NCBI GenBank assembly: GCA_016708265.1
Contig: JADJGA010000012.1
Span: 717,001-781,000 of the forward strand
DNA length: 64,000 nucleotides
Direction: 5' to 3'
Source of the DNA: Saprospiraceae bacterium
Lineage (GTDB): Bacteria; Bacteroidota; Bacteroidia; Chitinophagales; Saprospiraceae
In this document: piece after piece, positions 29,201 through 36,251 of the stretch
Layout of the letters: every line of letters begins with the position of its first letter
How positions within the stretch are numbered: position 1 is the stretch's first letter
The notes under the pieces: model-generated
Databases searched by the model: none
Told to the model about the DNA's origin: nothing
What the model saw: the letters and a program-made list of their open reading frames with translations, nothing else
Program-made: the position numbers and the translations under genes

Positions 29201-29563
29201 GAAACTTTCATTTATTTTTAATTCCTGAGACCATTCACAGTTGTATCCCTCATCCTGCATATCTATGCAAGGTTTTGCAATTTCAAGTTCATCAAGAGTC
29301 TGGATTGTTTTGAGTTCTATGTACCTTGCTCCCATCAGCCATGCAGCAGCTATATTCTGTGCCAGTTGAGTATGAGGCCCTGCCGCAACTCCGATCGGAT
29401 TGTCAATAACCTGATCAAAAACCCTTGTTCTAAGATGGCTATTTTTTTCTGGATTGTAAAATAACTCAGATGGAATGCCAAAAATACTATTGTTTTTCCT
29501 GTACTCTTTCAGGATAATATCAAGGATCAGTTTTAATTCAACTGGCTCAAATTTATCAGACAT
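26285..29563 (-). CDS. ygfK: YgfK-type flavin / iron-sulfur oxidoreductase
   Basis: A 1092-residue multidomain protein of the YgfK ('putative selenate reductase subunit') family. The N-terminal 420 residues resemble dihydroorotate-dehydrogenase barrels (NPIGVAAGPHTQLAQN). Next come Fe-S cysteines (CTDTCSTHQDIPEY; LVCDHLCQNKC), an FAD/NAD(P) oxidoreductase part (AVIGAGLSGLSCAYF; IIGGGNTAMDAARTA; GDSLRGASTAINA), and a C-terminal 4Fe-4S region (CLYCDEICNICTTVCPN; CNECGNCTTFCPT). It probably links the molybdenum hydroxylase to NAD(P)H, or reduces a purine intermediate. It is divergent from mocA. Confidence 0.9.
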   Translation of the reverse strand: MSDKFEPVELKLILDIILKEYRKNNSIFGIPSELFYNPEKNSHLRTRVFDQVIDNPIGVAAGPHTQLAQNIAAAWLMGARYIELKTIQTLDELEIAKPCIDMQDEGYNCEWSQELKINESFHEYLNAWILIHVLHHLLGFKTDINTVFNMSVGYNMEGILKPNVQWFFEKMNDCSEEMEQKIKEIKHVYPEIENINIPVKISDNITLSTMHGCPANEIEEIASYLLKNKKLHTFVKLNPTLIGKELLREIVNGKLKFKTQIPDVAFEHDLKYKDALNIIRSLQSIAHDSGLQFGLKLTNTLESVNIKSVFDPEVEMMYMSGRALHPVSINLANKLQNDLVGEIPFSFSAGVDAFNVSEILSCGFKTITVCSDLLKPGGYMRLYQYFEELQKSFSIAKANSIKEYIIANAKDENETAASLKNLSEYSQQVLDSPVYKQDYIIAPDVKTRRSLSYFDCISAPCTDTCSTHQDIPEYLYYTSIGDYDNAFKAILKTNPFPSITGLVCDHLCQNKCTRINYDDPVLIREVKRFISDKDEVKIHAADKNGIKVAVIGAGLSGLSCAYFLAFAGFSVDVFEEHSMAGGMVQYAIPGFRLSDEAIAKDFKRVTDLGVNIFYSHKIDKPGFNLIREKYHFIYISIGAQKSLKLDIEGNESDGVIEPLDFLFKAKKGEYKNIGRNIVIIGGGNTAMDAARTAFRLSGINSKITIIYRRTISEMPADQGEIKAVIEEGMEIIELVAPIKIVSENGKVKSLLCVKMKLGKKDATGRPRPEVIPGSEFEIPCDVIIPAIGQKIDMDFISFDLPKSGQMNYETGIENIYIGGDSLRGASTAINAIGDGRKVAELIMNKTGLSENQNSIINKSKNIHSVKELMIRRSKRIPGVKLLESPVNNRRNFEPVSFTLDEKTIREEADRCLYCDEICNICTTVCPNFANYSYDIEHVKIQLQIIIKNEFGHYEIADDLPFIINQRHQIINIANFCNECGNCTTFCPTNSAPYLEKPKIHLTKESYDKNHEGYYFDRIDNKNTLYYKNISDFHKLLIIDNKYIYESNDCYCEFRTGDFSILKFKAKDKNMLEFNFRKAAEMRVIFKGLEQLV

Positions 29564-29590
29564 TGCATTTTATTTCATTAAAAACATTTA

Positions 29591-29598
29591 CAAATTTA
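29591..29598 (-). promoter_or_regulatory. Possible -7 box of ygfK
   Basis: TAAATTTG on the minus strand, 28 bp before the ygfK start, fits TAnnTTTG. No clear TTTG lies at the -33 distance, so this is tentative. Confidence 0.35.
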
Positions 29599-29681
29599 AT
29601 AAAAGCTTAATATTTGCAGTTATTTATAGGGTGAAATCTATTGAAATTTAAAACAATTAATAAATAAAGAGATCAATTCAG

Positions 29682-30287
29682 ATGATATCAGAATACCGGA
29701 ATTTCTCGGTCATAATTTTAGCTGCTGGCAAATCAGAGAGAATGGGTGTTCCGAAACTGGGACTGAAATTCGATGAAAATATGTTATTTGCCGAGAAGAT
29801 CTTAGAAAGTATACTGGAAATTGAGCCTATGGAATGTGTGATTGTGGTCAATCATCAAGGGCTGGAATTGGTAAATTCGGGCAAGGTAAGAATTTCTGAT
29901 AAAGTAAAAATTGTTCTCAATGACGATCCGGATAAGGGCAGATTTTATTCCTTACAGTGCGGATTAAAATCCCTGAACAGCAGAGGAAATATTCTTATAA
30001 CCAATATTGATAATCCATTTATCAACAAAGATATTTGTCTGAAAATGTTAAGGCAGATAAATGATTGCGACTATATTTATCCGGTTTTTAATGGAAAGGG
30101 AGGTCATCCACTGCTTATAAATAAAACAGTTGCAGAAGGAATTTTACTTCAGGACAATACTCAAATGAATTTAAAGGAATTCCTTATAAGTTATCGAAAA
30201 AAAACGAATAATGTATCAGATCAAAAGGTATTGATCAATATAAATACTCCGGAAGACTACATCAATATTTTTCAGCCATGCTCCTGA
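29682..30287 (+). CDS. mocA: MocA-like molybdenum cofactor cytidylyltransferase
   Basis: A 201-residue nucleotidyltransferase of the MobA/MocA type. The nucleotide-binding N-terminus is IILAAGKSERMGVPKLGL (about residues 11-28), and the acidic metal site is in ITNIDNPF. MocA makes molybdopterin cytosine dinucleotide, the cofactor form used by xanthine-dehydrogenase family enzymes in many bacteria. Its place at the edge of the cluster, divergent from ygfK, fits maturation of the XdhD-like enzyme. Confidence 0.8.
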   Translation: MISEYRNFSVIILAAGKSERMGVPKLGLKFDENMLFAEKILESILEIEPMECVIVVNHQGLELVNSGKVRISDKVKIVLNDDPDKGRFYSLQCGLKSLNSRGNILITNIDNPFINKDICLKMLRQINDCDYIYPVFNGKGGHPLLINKTVAEGILLQDNTQMNLKEFLISYRKKTNNVSDQKVLININTPEDYINIFQPCS

Positions 30288-30334
30288 TAAGGAATTGAAA
30301 ATTTCGCGAGTAAATAAAACATTATTTTTCTAAA

Positions 30335-30853
30335 TCAATTTGATGGTAAATTCAATCTTGAAAAAGCGAAAATAAACGTTCCTATAGTCATAAAAATTGA
30401 AAATCCTATCATGACCAAATACATTATGCCAGTAAATTTGAAATAGGATTTATGATTTTCAAGAGCTGACTTCAAAACTTCAGAATCATTTCTCCTGAGT
30501 GCAGTTTGGGTTTTCTCTGAAAAATGATATAGTTTTAAAGTCGGATAAAGCATAATCAAACCTATAGCAATATAAATAAAAGAAATGAAACCACTCAAAT
30601 AATGTAAATAACCAAAATCCATCCCATTCCTAATTTCAGGATCCATGCCTTCCATTTCATTGCCAAGCTGGGACACCATACCATTTAATGAGAACGCTGC
30701 AATACCCATTATTATTAAGAAGGCTATTGATATAAACATTATAATCGCAATCATTTTGGACCATTTAGCAGATATTCCAAGATAAGTTTTAGCCTGTTCA
30801 TCTAATACCATGACAGGATCTTCATTTAAGCTGATGTTTTCGTTTTCTTCCAT
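30335..30853 (-). CDS. Membrane protein, DUF5362-like
   Basis: A 172-residue protein with a cytoplasmic N-terminus (about 35 residues) and four hydrophobic segments at roughly 36-58, 83-103, 137-155 and 156-168. It resembles small DUF5362-type Bacteroidota membrane proteins. The function is unknown. Confidence 0.55.
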   Translation of the reverse strand: MEENENISLNEDPVMVLDEQAKTYLGISAKWSKMIAIIMFISIAFLIIMGIAAFSLNGMVSQLGNEMEGMDPEIRNGMDFGYLHYLSGFISFIYIAIGLIMLYPTLKLYHFSEKTQTALRRNDSEVLKSALENHKSYFKFTGIMYLVMIGFSIFMTIGTFIFAFSRLNLPSN

Positions 30854-30949
30854 GACAAAAGTTTTAATTGTTAAAGAATATTGTAAAATTAAATGAAAAA
30901 ACTCAGAAAATGATGATTTTTTGGATAATTTTTTATTGAAAAATGAATT

Positions 30950-31330
30950 TTACCTGCTCATTCCCATTAGCATTCCTCCTAAATATGGTATCAGCCAGAT
31001 AAACCAAACTATCAGGCTGTAGCGATGGAATTTCTTCCTGAGGAGTTCATTTTCCCTATAAACCACATATGAAGCCCATATTGCATGGAAGAGCATCAGC
31101 CACAAAGCTAACTGTCCTGTAAGAGTATGCGTCTCAAGCAGGTCAAAAGGTCCGGTTGACAGTTTTGTCATAGCAAGTGTTCCGGAAACATCAAATATAA
31201 ATCCTGTCCAGAACGAAAAAACATGCCATTTTTTTAAATATCTGGAAAATCGTTCTGCCCATACTCCAAGTGAATAGAAAACCAGGGCAAGAGTTATCAG
31301 GACAGTAGAAATAATCATAATTTGTGTCAT
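30950..31330 (-). CDS. HsmA-family membrane protein (TIGR03987)
   Basis: A 126-residue protein with four membrane segments. Conserved-looking histidine and aspartate positions lie in WTGFIFDVSGTLAM, ETHTLTGQLALWLMLFHAIWA and FHRYSLIVWFIWLIPY. This pattern matches the HsmA/TIGR03987 family of small membrane proteins. The function is not established. A possible -7 box (TATTTTTG) is at 31356-31363 on the minus strand. Confidence 0.75.
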   Translation of the reverse strand: MTQIMIISTVLITLALVFYSLGVWAERFSRYLKKWHVFSFWTGFIFDVSGTLAMTKLSTGPFDLLETHTLTGQLALWLMLFHAIWASYVVYRENELLRKKFHRYSLIVWFIWLIPYLGGMLMGMSR

Positions 31331-31497
31331 CGAGGAATAATATTATTTGTAAAGGCAAAAATAAAGAAATAAGAATAAAATCAGATCATTTGAAAGTGAA
31401 AAACTACTTTTTTTAAAGCGTAAAGTTTTCTTATACCTGATTATTTTAAGTTTAAACAATAAATGCTATTAATTATAGCCATGCAATTGCATATGAT

Positions 31498-31531
31498 TTT
31501 GTTCAATCTGACATTTTTTCACTACTTTTGC
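31498..31531 (+). promoter_or_regulatory. Promoter of the acyl-CoA reductase gene
   Basis: TTTG at 31498-31501 and TACTTTTG at 31523-31530 (21-bp spacing) match the Bacteroidota consensus. The start codon follows 14 bp after the -7 box, which implies a very short leader. Confidence 0.65.
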
Positions 31532-31544
31532 ACAAAATTTTTGA

Positions 31545-32564
31545 ATGAATTTGCAAAGGAGAATCGATGTACTTACAAAGCTTTCTGCACTTTTAAATAA
31601 GGAAGATTTTGAATTGGTAAAGAATGAAGCATATCAGTATAATAACTGGTTTACAAGTGATTATGTGGATCTTACTGTCGACTCAATAAAAAAGAATTTT
31701 CTCGATAGTAATAATTTACTGAAATGGACAAGTTCTTACCAAATTCCGGACAAAAATACAGGCAAAAAAATAGGACTGATAATGGCAGGGAATATTCCTT
31801 TAGTTGGATTTCATGATCTGCTTTCGGTTTTTGTTTCAGGGCATACTTCTTTGATCAAGCTTTCTTCAAAAGATGAAGTTTTAATGAATTTCATGATCAA
31901 TAAGTTGACAGAAATAGATCCCGGGATTTCCGATCTGATTAAAACTGTAGATAGACTGCCTGATATTGATGCAGTTATAGCGACAGGAAGCAATAATTCC
32001 TACAGATATTTTGAATATTATTTTGGTAAAGTTCCTCATATAATACGGAAAAACAGGAACAGCGTTGCAATTTTATCAGGTAATGAACCTGTAGAAGTTC
32101 TTGAATTTCTTGTTTCAGATATACAGACATATTTTGGACTTGGTTGCCGCAATATATCAAAATTGTTTGTTCCTGCCGGCTATGATTTTTCTGAATTGAT
32201 AGGGCTGATGAACAGGAATACAGAACTTAAAATGCACAATAAGTACATGAATAATTATGAATACAACCTTGCAGTCTCCCTGATCAACAAAGATGAAGTA
32301 CTTCAGGGTGAAAACTTGTTTTTCAAAAAGGATCCGGCATATATTTCCCGTCTTGCAGTAATAAACTATGAAGAGTATAATGATTTAGGTACTGTAACAG
32401 ACAGACTTAAAATTGATAAAGATCAGCTTCAGTTGATTGCTTCCCAAAGTGGGAGTTTAACCGGATTGAGCATTGAATTAAAATTTGGTGAGACACAAAA
32501 TCCCCGGTTGTGGGATTATGCAGACGAGGTTGATACTATGGCATTTCTGACTTCAATTCACTAA
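31545..32564 (+). CDS. Acyl-CoA reductase (LuxC-like)
   Basis: A 339-residue protein of the LuxC / acyl-CoA reductase family. It shows IGLIMAGNIPLVGFHDLLSV near residue 75, and FGLGCRNISKLFVP with the probable catalytic cysteine near 200. It is shorter than LuxC of luminous bacteria, as is usual in Bacteroidota. It probably reduces an acyl-CoA or acyl thioester to the aldehyde. It is followed by lptC and a CNNM gene on the same strand. Confidence 0.8.
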   Translation: MNLQRRIDVLTKLSALLNKEDFELVKNEAYQYNNWFTSDYVDLTVDSIKKNFLDSNNLLKWTSSYQIPDKNTGKKIGLIMAGNIPLVGFHDLLSVFVSGHTSLIKLSSKDEVLMNFMINKLTEIDPGISDLIKTVDRLPDIDAVIATGSNNSYRYFEYYFGKVPHIIRKNRNSVAILSGNEPVEVLEFLVSDIQTYFGLGCRNISKLFVPAGYDFSELIGLMNRNTELKMHNKYMNNYEYNLAVSLINKDEVLQGENLFFKKDPAYISRLAVINYEEYNDLGTVTDRLKIDKDQLQLIASQSGSLTGLSIELKFGETQNPRLWDYADEVDTMAFLTSIH

Positions 32565-32690
32565 AATCATATCTTTGCTGGAAGTAAAAGTAAAATGTTT
32601 TTTACAAAGCTTTGTTCTAATTTTCCAGATACTGAGATTTTTAATATAAAAAAAAGTAAATTTGCATTTGTAAACGATTTATTAAACTTA

Positions 32691-33251
32691 ATGAAAGGGA
32701 TTTTATTTATTATTTTTCTTGCTGCAAGCCTTTTTTCATGTCAGAGGGATATGACTGAAGTTGATAAATTATTTACATTTCAGAACCGGCCTGATGAAAA
32801 GGGACTAAATGTGAAGTCTTTTTACAGTGATTCTGCTGTAGTTTATTTTATGTTGGAAAGCATAGAGATGTTTACAATAAGAAATAAGAATGAAAATTAT
32901 ATTGAGTATCCAAAAGGTATAAAAATCAGTTTTCTTGATAGAAAAAGAAATCCTACAAGCTGGCTTACCGCAGACAGGGCGATCAATGATCTTAATGTCC
33001 GTAAATTTATAGCAAAAGGGAATGTCAGTCTTTTTAACAGGAATAATGATAAACTTCAAACTGCCGAACTTATTTGGGATGAACAGAATGAAAAACTTTT
33101 TACGAATAAATTCGTTAAGATCACTCAGCCTTCAAAAGGGGATACTCTTTATGGATATGGTTTTGAGTCAAATAGTGCTTTTTCGGAATTTGAGATTAAA
33201 AAGAAATTTTCCGGCAAGGTAATTGAGAATATGATAAGCGATTTTAATTAA
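32691..33251 (+). CDS. lptC: LPS transport periplasmic lipoprotein LptC
   Basis: A 186-residue lipoprotein. The lipobox is LAASLFSC, followed by QRDMTEVD. The body matches LptC-type beta-jellyroll proteins of Bacteroidota: MLESIEMFTIRNKNENYIEYPKGI, WLTADRAINDLN, FIAKGNVSLFN. It bridges LPS transport across the periplasm. The ATG at 32691 places the signal peptide correctly; an upstream ATG at 32595 would add 32 unlikely residues. It lies 14 bp before the CNNM gene. Confidence 0.8.
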   Translation: MKGILFIIFLAASLFSCQRDMTEVDKLFTFQNRPDEKGLNVKSFYSDSAVVYFMLESIEMFTIRNKNENYIEYPKGIKISFLDRKRNPTSWLTADRAINDLNVRKFIAKGNVSLFNRNNDKLQTAELIWDEQNEKLFTNKFVKITQPSKGDTLYGYGFESNSAFSEFEIKKKFSGKVIENMISDFN

Positions 33252-33265
33252 TAATTTTTTACCCG

Positions 33266-34510
33266 ATGATAATTATTGGAATAATTATATTTACATTGCT
33301 TAGTGCCGTTTTTTCCGGAATGGAAATAGCTTTTGTTACAGCAAACAGGGTAAGTGTTGAAATTGAAAGAAATAAAAGATCTCTAAAAGGGAGGATACTC
33401 AATTCCTTTTACAATAATCCAAAAGAATTTATAGGTGTTCTGTTAGTTGGAAATAATATAACTATTATAGTCCTTACCTATCTGGGCAGTCAGTTACTTG
33501 ATCCGTTTTTAAAACAATTTATTGTTGGGTATTATTTAATACTGCTCGTCAAAACGTTGATAATTGCCGTATTTGCGCTGATTTTTGCTGAATTCATCCC
33601 TAAGGCTATTTTTAAGGCATATGCCAATGAAGCTATCATGAGGCTTTCAGTTCCGGTGTATTTGTTAAGGATAATACTAAAAGCGCCTACTTTGCTTTTT
33701 ACTTCATTATCCTCTTTTATTTTGAAATACATATTCAGGACCAGGATAATTGATGCCAATGTTCCTCTGTCCAGGCTTGATCTTGAGCATTTTATCGAAG
33801 ATAATATTACTGAAGAACATGATATTGAAAAGGATATGTTTCAGAAGGCTCTCAATCTTGATCAGGTGAAAGCCCGTGATGTGATGGTGCCAAGGACAGA
33901 AATCATTGCAATCGATAAGAGTGCTACAAAGAATGATTTGATTGATCTGATTGAAACAACCAAGCATTCAAGAATAATACTCATCGATGACGACATAGAG
34001 AATGTCGTTGGATACATTCATCATCAGCAACTGATAAACGAGAAGTTCACTCTTGCCGGGGACAATTTCATGCCTGTATCATTTGTGCCTGAGACAATGA
34101 ATGCTAAAGAGCTTTTGTTGAAATTCATACGGGAAAAACAGAATATTGCAATAGTTGTTGATGAATACGGTGGTATTGCGGGAATGATCACTCTTGAAGA
34201 CCTGACTGAGGAGATCTTCGGAGAAATAGAGGATGAGTACGATATAGAGGACAGTGATTCTTTTGAAAAATATCTGGGAAATGATGAGTATGTGTTAGCC
34301 GGAAGGATGGAAATAGACTATCTGAATGAAAAATATGAACTCCTAGGACTTCCACTTGGAGAATACAATACCGTATCCGGTCTTATAGTAAATCACCTGG
34401 GAGAAATTCCTGACAGAGGAAAAGTATTTGAGATTGGAAACTTCAACTTCAGAATTCTGAAAGTAAGTAAGAATAAAATTGACCTTGTCAAAGTCAGGAA
34501 AAACGTTTGA
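33266..34510 (+). CDS. CNNM / CorC-family membrane protein with CBS domains
   Basis: A 414-residue protein. The N-terminal DUF21/CNNM membrane domain covers residues 1-170 (SAVFSGMEIAFVTANRV). A CBS pair covers about 200-320 (ARDVMVPRTEIIAID; QNIAIVVDEYGGIAGMITLED), and a C-terminal CorC/HlyC domain 335-410 (VLAGRMEIDYLNEKY). The family is linked to Mg or other divalent cation transport. It is probably co-transcribed with lptC. Confidence 0.88.
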   Translation: MIIIGIIIFTLLSAVFSGMEIAFVTANRVSVEIERNKRSLKGRILNSFYNNPKEFIGVLLVGNNITIIVLTYLGSQLLDPFLKQFIVGYYLILLVKTLIIAVFALIFAEFIPKAIFKAYANEAIMRLSVPVYLLRIILKAPTLLFTSLSSFILKYIFRTRIIDANVPLSRLDLEHFIEDNITEEHDIEKDMFQKALNLDQVKARDVMVPRTEIIAIDKSATKNDLIDLIETTKHSRIILIDDDIENVVGYIHHQQLINEKFTLAGDNFMPVSFVPETMNAKELLLKFIREKQNIAIVVDEYGGIAGMITLEDLTEEIFGEIEDEYDIEDSDSFEKYLGNDEYVLAGRMEIDYLNEKYELLGLPLGEYNTVSGLIVNHLGEIPDRGKVFEIGNFNFRILKVSKNKIDLVKVRKNV

Positions 34511-34540
34511 AAAAAGTAATAATTTTAATTTCAAATTTTT

Positions 34541-35578
34541 TTATACCGGCCTTACAAATCTCAGACAATCATCACCTAAATCCATTTTTTTATAAAGCTT
34601 ACCTTCTATTTCGGGTGCTTTAATTCCTTTATATAATATTAACGGAGTTGTAATGATTACGGCTTCATCCCACTCTCCGCATTGAATAAATGAACTGATC
34701 AGTTTTGCCCCTCCCTCAACTAATAAAACATATATTTTTTCTTCATATAATGACAGTAATAGATCGCTGATAAAACCCTGACTTTCAAAATCCATTTTTT
34801 TGAAATTCAAATTATTCCGAACTTCATCTTTTTGTTCATTTATTATTATTGTACGTGTTTCATCGTTGAAAACATTAAATGAAGAAGGTGTTTTGAGGTT
34901 GCGGTCCAGAACTATCCGGACAGGATTGTCGCCATTAATCAGCCTTGTTGTCAGTGATGGATTATCTGTCAATACTGTATTTGTGCCGACCATGATACCA
35001 TCTGAAAAGTCTCTGAGTTTGTGTACAAAAATATCAGAATATTGATTGCTTAGCTTGATTTTTTCACCTTCTTTGCCGATGAAGTGATCTTTGCTTTCAG
35101 CATATTTCAGTATCACATAGGGTTTTGAAGTTTTAATATTTTTTGAAAATACTTTAATCAGTTCTTCCCCTTGATCATTTAATACATTACGCTTGATGAT
35201 TACACCTCTGTCTTCAAGGAAATCCAAGGAAGATCCGCTCACTTGTGGATTAGGATCAAGGGCACTTACTACCAGTTTTTTGATTCCATTTTCCAAAATC
35301 AAATTACTGCATGCGGGTGTTTTGCCATGATAATTGCATGGTTCAAGGCTTATATATAAGGTCGAATCTTTAATCAGAGGTCTGTTTTCCTGAGTAACTG
35401 AGTTCAGAGCTTCAACTTCGGCATGGGGGCCGCCAAATTGTTTATGGAAACCTTCGCCTATTATTTTGTTTTCATTTACCAGTACTGCACCTACCAATGG
35501 GTTGGGTCTGACATTTTTGCCTCCATGTAATGCCAGATCAAAACACCGATTCATAAATAATTCATCCCTGTTGGACAT
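34541..35578 (-). CDS. ribD: Riboflavin biosynthesis deaminase/reductase RibD
   Basis: A 345-residue bifunctional enzyme. The deaminase zinc site is H52-A-E54 plus PCNYHGKTPAC (80-90). The reductase domain is from about residue 150 (ILKYAESKDHFIG; GIMVGTNTVLTDNPSLTTR; VLLVEGGAKLISSFI). It carries out steps 2 and 3 of riboflavin synthesis. It lies 39 bp downstream of ribH on the same strand. No FMN riboswitch is visible upstream of the pair. Confidence 0.93.
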   Translation of the reverse strand: MSNRDELFMNRCFDLALHGGKNVRPNPLVGAVLVNENKIIGEGFHKQFGGPHAEVEALNSVTQENRPLIKDSTLYISLEPCNYHGKTPACSNLILENGIKKLVVSALDPNPQVSGSSLDFLEDRGVIIKRNVLNDQGEELIKVFSKNIKTSKPYVILKYAESKDHFIGKEGEKIKLSNQYSDIFVHKLRDFSDGIMVGTNTVLTDNPSLTTRLINGDNPVRIVLDRNLKTPSSFNVFNDETRTIIINEQKDEVRNNLNFKKMDFESQGFISDLLLSLYEEKIYVLLVEGGAKLISSFIQCGEWDEAVIITTPLILYKGIKAPEIEGKLYKKMDLGDDCLRFVRPV

Positions 35579-35617
35579 AATTTAAAAAGTAAGTGCAGAA
35601 AAAATATAAATGACTGA

Positions 35618-36127
35618 TTAATGTCTGAATCCGATATTTGACTGTGATTTTTTGTACGTCTCAAATAATCGTGCCATGATTATAGCTGTCGATGCGGCTT
35701 CTATTCCTTTATTTCCATGATCTCCCCCTGCCCGGTCAAGTGCTTGTTGCATGTTTTCTGTTGTCAGCACTCCGAATATTACCGGAGTATTGTTTTCTAT
35801 AGCCACATCCATCAATCCTTTCGATACTGCCTGGCTTATATATTCATCATGACGTGTTTGTCCCTTTATCACACAACCAAGACAAATGACTGCATCGGGT
35901 GATTTTTGCTTTATTACCATATTTGCAGCCATTGGTAATTCGAAAGTGCCGGGCACATCTATTTCATATATTTCATCTTCGGATACTCCTTTTTCTCTTA
36001 AAACAACCATGCAACCATCCTTAAGTTTCTTAGTAATATCTTCATTCCATTCCGATTTGATAACTGCGAATCTTAAACCTTTTGCTAAAGGAATATCTTT
36101 AATGTTTATCAGACTCTTTTTTGCCAT
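35618..36127 (-). CDS. ribH: 6,7-dimethyl-8-ribityllumazine synthase RibH
   Basis: A 169-residue lumazine synthase. Family motifs: VPGTFELPMAANMV, ICLGCVIKGQTRHDEYISQAVSKGL with the catalytic histidine, and PVIFGVLTTENMQQALDRAGG. It catalyses the penultimate step of riboflavin synthesis and is in an operon with ribD. Confidence 0.95.
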   Translation of the reverse strand: MAKKSLINIKDIPLAKGLRFAVIKSEWNEDITKKLKDGCMVVLREKGVSEDEIYEIDVPGTFELPMAANMVIKQKSPDAVICLGCVIKGQTRHDEYISQAVSKGLMDVAIENNTPVIFGVLTTENMQQALDRAGGDHGNKGIEAASTAIIMARLFETYKKSQSNIGFRH

Positions 36128-36251
36128 ATTCTTTAGTTTAAATGTTTTATAAATGAAAACTAATGCCTGCTTTTTATAAAAGTTTCATTCAGTAATTTTC
36201 AGTCAATTTTTTCTCTGTTCAAATTCTGTTGTTTTTCAATTTTTTTCTAAT

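Noticed and set aside
32595..32690. Upstream start for lptC
   Set aside because: It would place 32 residues before the lipoprotein signal peptide. The ATG at 32691 gives a correct lipobox.
36128..36251. FMN riboswitch before ribH-ribD
   Set aside because: The gap is only about 120 bp and AT-rich, without the conserved FMN-element blocks.
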